The notes under the pieces: model-generated | Told to the model about the DNA's origin: nothing | What the model saw: the letters and a program-made list of their open reading frames with translations, nothing else | Databases searched by the model: none | Made by a program: the position numbers and the translations under genes | Shown: positions 47,053-57,303 of the stretch, piece after piece | How positions within the stretch are numbered: position 1 is the first letter of the stretch | Layout: every line of letters starts with the position of its first letter | DNA from: Cryptococcus deneoformans JEC21 | Lineage: Eukaryota > Basidiomycota > Tremellomycetes > Tremellales > Cryptococcaceae | Direction of reading: 5' to 3' | DNA: 64,000 bases | Assembly: GCF_000091045.1 (NCBI RefSeq) | Contig: NC_006693.1 | Span: forward strand, 1,064,662 to 1,128,661

Positions 47053-50000
47053 ATGCCATCGGGTCCATCGTTGATCGATTGGGTGTTTGATATGCCAGAA
47101 GAGACAAATGGTAAACGGCGAAGAACGGAAGAAAGGAAGAATAGTAGGAAAGGAAGCAGCAGGATACGAAGGGAGAGTACACGACGGGTATGAGGTGCAA
47201 AAGGTATCGAGTTAAGAAGGAAGTCCACAGGGCATAGAAGAAGAATATAGGAGATTCCATAATAGGAAATTTTGTGATGAGGATCAGCATAAGTTTGCCA
47301 ACAAGGCCGGATTTAGAGAGGAGTTGTACACGCACCGCTTTAGGGATGGCGGAGTTGGTATAGCAGAGATCCAGACCTTTGCTCCAACTCGTGAGCTTCA
47401 GGCTTGGTTGGGAGTGAGCGAGTAGGTATGGGGAAGATACCCAGATACTCACTCGTTTGAATGCCCTTTACACGTCTCCAACCAGCTACCCAACCAGTCA
47501 AAGAGGTAAGTCGGGGATCTCATCCATCTTCCATCATAACCTTTTCCTTTCCCCGAAATTTTTGGGAACTATTTCGGACACCCCCCCTATTTCTTTTGGG
47601 ACACCCCCCCTCCTTCTACTTTGGGTAATTTTGACAGAGCAGCCGATAGATAACACCATGGACCCTGCAGCGCATCCCTGAGGCCCTTATGCCTGTTATT
47701 TACGTAATTAGTTCAGATGATATTGTCGCGTGCGCCAGACTGCAACATTTTACAAAAGTAACGAACAACAAACGCGTTTTTTTCTCTAATAACGCGCCTC
47801 CTTTTTGCTGTCATTTAAATACTTTTCATCCTCCTAAGAAACTTATAACGTATTCGAAAACATCATGGCTTCGACTGATTTGCACTCTTCGGATCCTCTT
47901 TCTCCCCAACCCGGTATCTGCCCACCTTCTCCTATTATCCGCGTCCCAGAGGCCGAAATATACTCGGGACATCAATCAATGGCGTTTGATTTTGATGAAG
48001 GTAATCTCCATGCCATGGAAGGTTCGGATTCATCGGAAGTCTCCAATATTGCCGACGAAGAGGATAGTGAGGATGACATTATCCAGGCTCCCATTGACTC
48101 CTTCAACGACGACGAGATGATCTCTACCCCTGGGTTCGACGAGCAAGCGTACTACCAATCTAAAGATGAGTGTAAAGGCGCTGTCCAGGCTTACGCAGCC
48201 TCACAAGGCTTCGCTGCTGTTATTAGGCGGAGCAAAAGGAAGAAGCCAACGAAAACTCACAAAGAGGGCAGAGAATTGATACAATACTCGTGCATCTTTG
48301 GAGACGAGTATCGCTGCACACGAGGGGACAGTTTCAAAGATGTGCGCATTAGGACTATACAGACCGTAAAAAATGGATGCCCTTTTGCTGCTGTGGCTTG
48401 GGAGATGGCAGAGGCAGAGGTAAAAGAGCATGGTGGAGACAAATGTTGGACTTGGAAGGTCGTGAATGCCTCGCACAATCATCCGCCTGTCGCCAATATT
48501 GGAATTGCACTTCTTCGGCGTGCTTCGCGGACGCCTGAAGCCAAAGAGCTGATCAACACGTTGATCGACAGCCGGACTCCATTCCCCTCCATCATCAGTA
48601 CCATGTCTCAGCGTTTCCCAACGGTAATGTTGACATCGGAAGACTTGCATCGTCTCGCCTTTCGTCGTCGTGCAGATCTCCGTGCTGGCTCCAGTGCAAG
48701 TGCTGCTTGTATTCGGCAATTAGTGAGCAATGATGAGCTCCATCGTCCGTTTGTCAACACACGCGATGAACTCATTGGTTTGGTTTACACCAAGCGAACT
48801 GCTCGCGCACTGATTCACCGATTTCCCGAAGTCCTTTTCTTCGACTGCACATACAAGACGAACCTGTACCGGATGCCCATGCTCCATATCGTCGGATCCA
48901 CATCGACAGGTATGACATACACTGCAGGAGTCATCTTGATGTTGCGTGAAACCACAAACTGGTATACCCAAGCTCTCAATTCGTTCTTCGAACTTGTCGG
49001 CAAACCGGATGTCAAGGTTGTCATTACCGATCGTGACCCAGCACTCATCAACGCTCTCATGTCTGTCCTCCCCAAGGCTTACCGCTTCTCCTGCTTCTGG
49101 CATCTTCAAGAAAATGTCAAAAGCAATATAAGGCCCTGTTTCGTTGACGAAGAGAACATCGTCATGGCTGTCTCGAATTTCTGCAAAGCTTGGGTACGGT
49201 ATTGTGTACATGCAAAATCGGATGAGCAGCTTGAGGAAGGTTATCGGAAGATGGAAGAACTTTATCCTGGTCAGAAATATGCTCGAGCGATCTCGTATAT
49301 CCGGGGTTTGGATGAAATCAAGGAGCGCTTTGTACATGCCTATATCAACAAGCAACTTCACTTCGGACAAACCGGTAATTCACGCTTAGAAGGTCAGCAC
49401 GCAACTCTTAAGAAATCAATTGACACCAAGTACGGTGATCTTCTGCTTGTCATTGGGTCTCTAAGTACGTATTTTGATCAGCAGTGGTTGAAAATTTTGA
49501 AAAGAATTGAGCTCGAGAGAACGAGGTGTGCTACACATATTCCCAGTACTTTTGTTCGGGTATGTTCCTTCCTTCTTTCTGTCCTTTTTGTAATCGTGCT
49601 GATATAATTGTTTAGTTAAAAGGCTCCATATCCCGCGCTGCAATGAAGCTTCTTGCTGAGCAGTTGACTTTGGCCAAAAGATATTTGGGTGATTACGATG
49701 AAGGTGTCGATGACTTTGAAGAATCACACCCGTGCAGTGGCTCGTTTACAAAATCCCATGGATTGCCCTGCGCCCATCGTCTCATTAGCTTCGTCCGGGA
49801 AAGAAGACACCTTGAAAAGGATCACATTCATCCTCACTGGCGTCTCGGGTCTGCCGCAAGTCTCAAAAGATACCTTGACCATATTAACAGACTTGTTGGC
49901 ACCCCAGATACATCAGTCATACGGCTGGATGATGTATTTGACTTCGGTGAGGACCAAGAACTTATCCTCGATCCACCCATTTTAAGCACCAAGCGGGGAA

Positions 50001-51305
50001 GGAAGGCCCCTAATCCACCAGTGTTGCAGGAAGACCGGATGTCGGCACCTTCAGGAAGGTACTTGACTCAGTCAGAAAGAATTATGGGGGCTGGATTGAC
50101 CCAGCGAAAAAAAGGGCGCTGTAAACACTGCCAAAGTTCCACTCACTATACCAAAGACTGTGCGCGTGTTCAAGCGTCTCGAAGGGTCGACAAAAACCAA
50201 GAAGCTGAGAATGCAGGTGAAGACAGAAGAGTTCTTGTCCCAGATAGCGATGATGAGGAAGGAAATGAGGAAGATCTTGTCGAGGTACCGAATGAAGTTG
50301 GTCCTTTCATTCAAAGATTAGCCCAACTCGATGACCTTGCGCTTACATATTTTATAGCCCAATCTTCGTCCAAAAAAGCATTCTCGGTCACAATATCCTG
50401 CCCCCTCTCAAATATATCCGTCACATGCTGTTCAAATGCAGCATCTTCCTCCTGAACCCTCGGTCCCCCAATTACCCCCTTCTTCCCAATTCTATCCACC
50501 ATTATCACAATACTATCCCCCTGCTCCACAGCATTACCCAACTTCAAAATACCATGTGCCTCCTACCCAGTATATCCCTTACAACCAAGTATTATTCCAC
50601 AATCATTCCGAAGCCCCAACTCCCTATCATTACCCTTCTGTTAGTGGATACAATAATCTCCAATCTCCTCAAATTTACCAATACAACTTAGAGAATAATG
50701 TGGGCAAGGATGCGAGCATTCGATCGCAGGAGGATAGTATTATAATGCAGCGAGGGAGAGATCGACATAGCTGGGAATGAAGGCGAAGGAAGAATGAATA
50801 GATGTCGAAAGAGGAATAGATGTCACAAGAAGAATAGATGTTTATAATATTAGAGGACTGAATTTACTATGCACGAAAAAGAACATTTAGTTACGTAAAT
50901 AACAGGCATAAGGGCCTCAGGGATGCACTGCAGGGTCCATGGTGTTATCTATCGGCTGCTCTGTCAAAATTACCCAAAGTAGAAGGAGGGGGGGTGTCCC
51001 AAAAGAAATAGGGGGGGTGTCCGAAATAGTTCCCGAAATTTTTATCCCCATCTTATACTCGCCCCCATCTCCCATCAAATTAGTCAGGGACAAATAGAAG
51101 CACAGTTCAACGCCCCGATACCAGTTTTCGGGCCATTCTTTGTGTTGAAACGTACCTCCTGATCGTTCCTGCGCTCCTTCCGCCACGCCTTGGCTCTCCA
51201 GATGTCGAAAAGGTCATCAAATTATCAAAGGCTGCCTTGCGTGCGGCTCGCGACTCTCTTAAAAAGGATAAACGAGTGCTGCGTTTCTTCACCGTCTCTC
51301 AGTGA
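47053..51305 (+). CDS. Small basic protein gene split by a MULE in intron 3
   Basis: Five exons (47053-47187, 47231-47421, 47486-47505, 51098-51151, 51202-51305) join in phase to 167 residues. The start reads MPSGPSLIDWVFDMPEETN; a basic stretch (GKRRRTEERKNSRKGSSRIR) follows, then HKFANKAGFREELYTHRFRD, TFAPTRELQAWLGVSDYPTS, FNAPIPVFGPFFVLKHVEK and a helical basic end (RDSLKKDKRVLRFFTVSQ). Codon choice is good throughout. No family is recognised. Intron 3 runs 47506-51097 and contains the whole transposon; without it and one target copy it would be 112 nt. The start could lie further upstream in an unseen exon. Hydrophobic minus-strand frames at 46932-47452 are antisense to this gene. Confidence 0.65.
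47555..47563. repeat. Target-site duplication, left copy
   Basis: GAAATTTTT, identical to 51035-51043 on the other side of the element. Confidence 0.93.
47564..47707 (+). repeat. Left terminal inverted repeat of the MULE
   Basis: 144 bp, matching 50891-51034 in reverse complement at 143 positions. Two copies of GGACACCCCCCCT lie inside at 47576-47588 and 47599-47611, 23 bp apart, possibly transposase binding sites. Confidence 0.95.
47865..50780 (+). CDS. MULE transposase (DDE, with zinc-binding modules)
   Basis: Exon 1 (47865-49559) and exon 2 (49616 on) are certain. The N-terminus is acidic. A FAR1/WRKY-GCM1-like DNA-binding block follows (KDECKGAVQAYAASQGFAAV, VKNGCPFAAVAWE, WKVVNASHNHPP). 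The MULE catalytic core shows FFDCTYKTNLYRMPML (first Asp), VVITDRDPALINAL (second Asp), FSCFWHLQENVKSNI and GNSRLEGQHATLKK (Glu). Then come a SWIM-like zinc patch (GSFTKSHGLPCAHRL) and a CCHC zinc knuckle (CKHCQSSTHYTKDC). Read straight on, the frame stops at 50455. A GTACCG...TTTATAG intron (50285-50357) instead joins in phase to a Pro/Tyr/Gln-rich tail ending at 50780, total 928 residues. The tail has no stops for 141 codons, so the intron version is preferred. No catalytic residue is missing. Confidence 0.88.
50891..51034 (-). repeat. Right terminal inverted repeat of the MULE
   Basis: Mirror of the left repeat, with the same two C-run boxes at 50987-50999 and 51010-51022. Confidence 0.95.
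51035..51043. repeat. Target-site duplication, right copy
   Basis: GAAATTTTT, direct repeat of 47555-47563. Confidence 0.93.
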
Positions 51306-52000
51306 CCGCTTCAGTCCCCAGCAGTAGGCGAGCGCCGTAATGCGACCTGAGAGGTAACGAATGAAAGAAGTGTAGATTCCATTTCTCAAATCTCAATTTT
51401 TTTATGCCGTCAAGTATGGACACCATAATGCGGGACAAAAGAAAGGCATTGGTGATTTTAGGCAAACCTTGAATCTTGGATGAATAACAGAGCTCAAGTG
51501 TTGAGTGGTGTCAAAGACAGAAGGTATGGTCCGGCCACGATCGCGACAAAAGTCTATTGGATTAGGGGTTCTGCTAAGGGGGGGCGGTGGTGGGCCGCAA
51601 ATTGACGCTTTTGGCTGGACTGCGTGCATGGCAATACGTAGTTAAGGTGATTTTGGCCTTGTTTGTTGGACATCGTCAAAAGACCATTGTACACGCAGAA
51701 AATGGCGTCAAGGCGTAAAATGGGAAGTTTCACTTGAAAGTAGTTGCGAAGCCAAGTATTTCTTTTATAAAATGAAGAATCATGCTGCATTTTCAAAAAA
51801 TTCACCTTCATGCAGTGCGTGTGTAGCAGCAGGATGACGGCGTGGTGGGTAGATCTTATCTGTAGGCGTACCTTACTTTCGGCCCTTGCCGGGCCTTGAA
51901 CCAATCACTGCACCCTCAAATCACATCTGTTTACAGTCTACGGAGTATCATGGATCTTTTTCCAATTATCACACATCCCATAACCAATTCCGTATAACCA
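51306..52000. other. Intergenic, no gene recognised
   Basis: Between the host gene stop and the MCP1-like gene. Minus-strand frames at 51402-51904 overlap in different phases and have no domain. The last part is the promoter of the next gene. Confidence 0.4.
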
Positions 52001-52920
52001 ATGGACGGCGAACCGCCTTCCAAGAATGGGGGCACATTCCTCCGCCTGCCTAGTCGGGGCCAGCTCCTCCATGCTCTCACACTCACCCAAAACACCTCGG
52101 CAATGGTCTTCACGATCTTTCTCGTCCCTCATTTGGCTAGTCCTGTGGTCGCTGCTTTTGCAGGATTGGATGGTGCGGAGAAGACTATGGTAATACTTAG
52201 CTACAGTAGTAACTGATGTCATTGTGCTTATGTTGTTGTTGTGCTTAGATGATCGCTCGAGATCTGTATATCCCTCTAGAGCCTATACTCGTGTATATCC
52301 CTCTTACCATTCATCTTCTCTCTTCTCTCAGTCGCCGTCTTCTCCTCTCCACGTCTACCTCTCTACCCAAATCTATTCGCTTCCCTACTCTCCCCCATCA
52401 AACACTTGCCTATCCCCTCGTCTTTCTTCTCATCCCACACATTATAACACACCGACTGATCCCTTCCTCCTCCGCACCTCCCATAAGGGAACTATCTCCA
52501 AGCGAACTGGGGTGGGAATTTGTAGGCTATAATCTGCGGAGTTGGGGAGCTTGGATAGCGTACCTTGGATTAGTAGGTGCAGGAGCCTGGCATGCGCTTG
52601 TGGGTGGGATGAAAGTAGCAACCTGGTTGAAAAGTTTGCGGCGTCGTCCTGCTAGAGGGGGCCCCTCTAACATCCTCTCCACCAAGAGGAAGATATATCC
52701 GGACGATGGAGAAAAGTCTGGTTCCGATCCTGCACCACGTGTCATTGCCAAGCCACGCAAACTAGGCTTGAGAGGGTTGATAGTGGTTTTACTAGGGGTT
52801 GTCTCATTTGGACTGGCAAGAGTTACCAGTGATACAGGCTTAGTGAGTGGGATGATGAAGAGGAGGTATGATGCCGTATTCAATGCTACGCCTTGGGCGA
52901 AGCTGTATAGGCTGTTCTGA
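52001..52920 (+). CDS. MCP1-like multi-pass mitochondrial membrane protein
   Basis: Two exons (52001-52189, 52249-52920) give 286 residues. Hydrophobic helices alternate with short loops: LLHALTLTQNTSAMVFTIFL, VPHLASPVVAAFAGL, LVYIPLTIHLLSSLSRRLLL, YPLVFLLIPHIITHRLIPS, NLRSWGAWIAYLGLVGAGAWHALVGGMKV and LGLRGLIVVLLGVVSFGLARV. Conserved His residues in helices (HLA, HLL, HRL, WHAL) recall Mcp1, a yeast outer-membrane mitochondrial protein that suppresses loss of Mdm10 and ERMES, related in fold to heme-binding four-helix membrane proteins. Assignment rests on this helix and His pattern only. A matrix-targeting presequence is not obvious. Confidence 0.6.
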
Positions 52921-53743
52921 GCAGGCATAGACGGGATTGCTGCCACATCATATATGAGCATTCAGCCGCCCAGCAGGGAGAAAGACGGGGAACATAGAGG
53001 GTAGAAGCCTTCGTCCCGAGGAGCGGTTGACCATAGATATCATGTCCTACAGATCGGGGATGCATGTGCACATCTCAAGACAGATCGAGACTCGGCCAAT
53101 CGTCGGCGTCTTTTTGTGTGGAAGTCTTCTCGATCTTACCGAAGAAATGTGTGAATAGTCCGAGTCTTGAAATACAACGATCTTGTAAAAGGATGTTACA
53201 ATCCCGATTCCACCAGGTTGAATGGATATGCATCCTTACATCGCCATATGAAAAGCACTGCCTGCCGTGCAGAAAGTCTCTTAATGATTTAAGCGCCGCT
53301 GAAGCCGACTATAAAACGACGTCCATTCCTTTTTGCCTCCTTTGTTGTGTGAACAATTCTGGCAGCGAATGATTGCCGCAAGTAAGACTACCTTCATGCG
53401 TTGTGAACGGACACAAAGTACGTTGGTTGCTGGAGTCCTCTTTTCACGCGGATGATCAAATGCCTAGTAGGATGGAGTGAAGGAGGGTCTACAGCCTTCT
53501 ACGTAGTTTTGCTGTGACGTCAACCTGGATGTTTACATATAGCGTTCTATTGTTGGTCGGAGTGTTATTTTCCCAGTGATGAGTAGTCCTACCACTACGT
53601 ACATGCGTCGATTTTGCAACTCAGCCGCCTGAAGTCAGGCTATATAATTAAACAACCTCGAAATGCTGGTCCTATATTTTGAAACGATAACTTCTTCTGC
53701 TTCTTCAATAAGTGAGCTTTTACCGCTACTGCCTTCATCCGAC
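52921..53743. other. Intergenic with TATA-like element
   Basis: 3' flank of the MCP1-like gene and promoter of the next. TATATAATTAA at 53641-53651 lies 97 bp before the preferred ATG at 53744 and only 16 bp before the ATG at 53663, so the downstream ATG is favoured. No gene seen. Confidence 0.45.
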
Positions 53744-54589
53744 ATGTCAACCTCGAGAAAAAGCACTATCGCCACAGAGACACAATTGCGTCATTTGCTT
53801 AGCTCCTCCAAAGACGATCTGGAGGACAAAGCCAGTCGATTCATCACGAACCCTTCCGCAAGGATGGCAATGACAGAATCCACTTTTTCTCAGTTAGAAG
53901 ATGATATTCCGTCGGTGGCCCAATTGATAGAAGATCAAGCCCCCCTGCACATGATTCTGAACCTAAAAAAACCCGATGTCAGATGTGCTCTTACAAGCTC
54001 GGGTCTAAGAACAACGGTGGACTATGTGTGGGGTACTACTGTAAACCCTCAACCTGAGGAGTGGAATACTATTAGTCGAACTTACGAAGCCAAGTTCGCT
54101 CCCGACACCTGGAAAGGTCAACCGTCGACTAATTCGGCCAATACATCTCGGAATATTCAATATATTGAAGATCTGGAAGACAGCAGGCTGCCAGTAGTCA
54201 TCACCGATCAATTGAGTCGGATTTTTGAGGAAAACTTGACCAATAAGATTGATGCTATGGGTTTGGGCAGCGAATATGATACTGCTTCCAGAATCATCTC
54301 CAACAAGTGGGAGAAAGTCTGTAGCCAAGTATGTAGAAGCATGGGAGCGACCGTTGATGGAAGCTCCGATGGTGAAAGTAACCAATTAGCGTTCTTCTTC
54401 AAACCAGAAAGTATATCACTCCAGACATTGCCTGGAAGTGGTTTGTCTTTCAAGGGAACGTTTAAAGGTGAGGCATGCAAGGTACAGGGCGATGTCCCTA
54501 TGGGTGGGCACCTTCTGCAATCCGTCGACTGGGAGTTGCTAGCACCAGAGGACGAGGTAGCGTCCTACCGAAGTACCGAAATATCCTAA
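53744..54589 (+). CDS. Unrecognised single-exon protein
   Basis: One open exon of 281 residues from MSTSRKSTIATETQLRHLLS, or 308 if the ATG at 53663 is used. Mixed polar sequence without membrane segment, signal peptide or obvious zinc site. Ordered-looking parts are AQLIEDQAPLHMILNLKKPD, LPVVITDQLSRIFEENL and a C-terminal beta-like part (SLQTLPGSGLSFKGTFKGEA). Codon use is ordinary for the window. Lack of introns is unusual for this genome. No function is assigned. Confidence 0.65.
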   Translation: MSTSRKSTIATETQLRHLLSSSKDDLEDKASRFITNPSARMAMTESTFSQLEDDIPSVAQLIEDQAPLHMILNLKKPDVRCALTSSGLRTTVDYVWGTTVNPQPEEWNTISRTYEAKFAPDTWKGQPSTNSANTSRNIQYIEDLEDSRLPVVITDQLSRIFEENLTNKIDAMGLGSEYDTASRIISNKWEKVCSQVCRSMGATVDGSSDGESNQLAFFFKPESISLQTLPGSGLSFKGTFKGEACKVQGDVPMGGHLLQSVDWELLAPEDEVASYRSTEIS

Positions 54590-54950
54590 TATTTCAAGGA
54601 AGGAAGTAATGTGGTGGGTTAGATGCAAAGTTTTACCGCGAGTTGTAATAATAGAGATGTGTTCATTCTCCACGGAAGCTCCAAGATTGAGCTGAAACTG
54701 AGGATTTCAATAATTGCATAATAAGGAAATGCCTGCAAATAGATAATGATCCGTCCCCAGGACGACCTGCAGATCATAGTGTCTAATATATTTACGAGTA
54801 CTGTTTTGTTTTCCTGTTATCTGCTCCTGTTATATACTTTAAAACTCGTCTACTAGTCCTAGATGACTATTTTTCACAAACAAGAGGAGACTGTATTGAA
54901 AGCTGACTATCTATGCTCAGCAAACCACGTTACTCCTACTGCTGCTCAAA
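54590..54950. other. 3' flanks, no gene
   Basis: AT-rich convergent 3' flanks of the unknown gene and the decarboxylase pseudogene. Nothing recognised. Confidence 0.4.
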
Positions 54951-56721
54951 TCATCGTAATTTGACCTTCTCACAAAGGAGCAAACCATCATTCTTCCAGT
55001 TTTGGAGAACCTGCCTTTTCAACTCTTCAGGATAGCTACTCTTGAAGTCGGCCGAGACGAAATCTAGCCCAGTGGTGTACTTTAAAGGCATAAGGGAGTC
55101 TGAGACAACCTTGCCACCTCGTCAGGGGTTACCATTGCCATGTCCCATATAAGGAATCAAAGCAAAGCCAGGGACATCTTCGAAAAATGTCTCGTCCATA
55201 TTGGGGCAACATTGGGTGGAGAAGGCCAACACTAATAAAGCAGTCTGTTGTTACCAATTATCATTACTGATTGGAGCAGATTTAGCCCAAAAGAGACTTA
55301 CGGACGTCTGTACCGTCATACACATCAATATCATCACCAACAAGGACGATACGATGAGTAGTGCTTCCAGCTTTTGTGTTGAACACTAAGTCACCGACTT
55401 TCTTTCTCAGCTCTTCAGAAGTGGTTTTCATCTCCGTCAATTTCTTGCCATCTAACTGAAGGGCGATCCAGGTGACTTGATATTTAAAAGGAGAGAAACA
55501 TTCAGTAACGAGAAGACCCGCATCGCGGCAGATCTCCCCGATCTCAACAGCGTGGAGAGAACCAATCAGCGTCTGCTGTTAAACGGTCAGGACAATGACT
55601 CGGACAAGGAAAGGAAAGGATATTGAAGCGGCTTACAGTTTCGTCCGTCAATCGTCCGCAGGCGGACATGGGAAGGATAGCATCGTCGCGATGAGTTATG
55701 CAGTTGACCTTGTACACGGGGCTATCACGCGAGTTGCCTTGGAATACATAACCATGCATTTCACCAAAAGGACCCTCAGGAGCAGTCTCGGTGACAGACA
55801 AGAAGCCTTCAAAGACAATTTCAGACGTAGCAGGGACAAGAAGGTCGTTGGTCTCGCATTTGACAACGGGAATAGACTCGCCAATGAAGGTTCCAATGTA
55901 ACTACCTTCTGAAACACCGTCGGCTGCAGAAAGACAATATGTTTAGCTGGATTTCATGTTCTGTCTGACGGGGAGCTTACGTATAGGCATAGACGATGTC
56001 ATGATAGCAGCGGGGGGCACGCCAAAGCACAGAGCCCACGGGCAATCTTTGCCTTCTTTATTTCAAAGCTCCTTGATTTGCCAGATGTGCTGTGGAGAAT
56101 GACCAGGCCGACGAGGTGTTTGTCGTCCTTGATCATAGCACGTGCGATGGATTAGTTGGTCCATTTACCATCGGGAGACTGGATAACATGCATGCCTACG
56201 ATCTTTATAAGCAAGTCATCAAAATTTCGATTGATAGCGTAAGGCGTATCGTAGGTTTGTATGTACTTTCCGCCATCATCTTTATGGATCCAGGGCGCAG
56301 GAAGAGCCTCCACTTGGACATCTTTCTCCTGAATGATATTCTGTTTGCATGGCCCGCTCTCTAAGACTGTAAGCTCAATAGGCTCCATCTTGTCCGCGGA
56401 GATCAGCTTGTCGAGAATTTGTTTCGTACTAGCTGTCGGTTCCAGGCCTACATGGGCCTACATGTGGAGCCAGGCGTCCAAAACAAGTTTTCTTATCCTT
56501 TCTCAGAGCAGCTGGGGCACCAATGGTACAGAAGAGTCCATCTTTTGAACCTTTGACATTCTCGAACAAGGGCGCAGGAAGGTCATTCTCGTATACGAGA
56601 CGAGTGATGGCCGCCGCTCCTAGATTGGAATCGACTTCTCGGGTGATACTGACAATATCACCTTTTTGAGCGCTTCAACGAAGGATCGGAACTCAAATTG
56701 TGGGGCAGCTGCAGAGGACAT
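54951..56721 (-). pseudogene. Broken UbiD-family (ferulate/phenylacrylate) decarboxylase
   Basis: Reads as a UbiD/Fdc1 protein, the prenylated-FMN enzyme that decarboxylates aromatic acrylic acids. Recognisable blocks run from the start MSSAAAPQFEFRSFVEALKK through [118 protein letters not shown] to a C-terminal helix. Lesions seen: a one-base loss after ALKK (about 56660); a 10-bp tandem duplication of CATGTAGGCC (in the region 56444-56466) that shifts the frame; stops where Trp is expected after WTN (about 56154) and in IKEL (about 56068); and a stop after GHGNGNP (about 55119). Introns are still recognisable. No UbiX/PAD1 partner is near. The gene is not functional as it stands. Confidence 0.85.
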
Positions 56722-57303
56722 GCTGATTGGTCACATGTGCGGGGTGGTCAATAAGGCGAAATTTGAGCTGTATGGTAGTATATGAAATGCTGCAGATCAT
56801 GAAGGATCGGTCAGCGAGAGTCACCAGCAGGTGCTTACCTGAATCCATCGAGTCGCATTGATATGATAGTAATAAATGGTGAGTGGTCATTGCCTTCGTA
56901 TCTTCTGCGAGCGGGGACTGTCGGAACTCATCATGTCATCATCATGGTCGAACCCTGCAACGTCGTCGTCCCACCGTAGAAATACGTCGAACATTATTAT
57001 GCGGGCTATATTAGCAGGATGCAGAAGAATATGTATTATGGCTTTTTTGGGAGCTTCTGCCCGATTACCGGCCATGGCCGCTTTAACACAGGGGCCGATT
57101 AAAGTGGGACGTGAAAATTGCGGTCGAGGTGATTTGATTCCGTCTCCCTCGTAGGGGGCTGCTGCTCAGTCATGATTCGTTCCCCTCTTTATGTCATCTT
57201 GGGATTCATCTTTAACTACGATCTCGCCTTTCTTTTCGTCCAACGCCCACTCTAGACCCGTCTGTACTAATACTGCCCATAAAATTTCCTCAATCTTCAC
57301 ACC
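56722..57303. other. Divergent promoter of decarboxylase pseudogene and RSP5
   Basis: About 580 bp. The plus-strand frame 56876-57154 has no domain. Pyrimidine-rich sequence near 57180-57300 suits the RSP5 promoter. No gene recognised. Confidence 0.4.

Larger units (their letters stand above)
47564..51034 (+). mobile_element. Complete Mutator-like (MULE) DNA transposon, 3471 bp
   Basis: Ends are GGGAACTATTTCGG...CCGAAATAGTTCCC. The terminal inverted repeats are 144 bp each and differ at one base (C at 47671 against the complement of A at 50927). The element is flanked by a perfect 9-bp direct repeat, GAAATTTTT, the target-duplication length typical of MULEs. It encodes a transposase of MULE type on the plus strand. 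Near-identical repeats, exact target duplication and an open transposase suggest recent insertion and possibly current activity. Confidence 0.95.

Noticed and set aside
47051..47452. Hydrophobic minus-strand open frame left of the transposon
   Set aside because: Antisense to exons 1-2 of the host gene, which splice in phase and have better codon use.
51044..51186. Minus-strand frame that would run unbroken across the empty transposon site
   Set aside because: It is antisense to the host gene intron and exon 4; the plus-strand model explains the splice sites and both flanks better.
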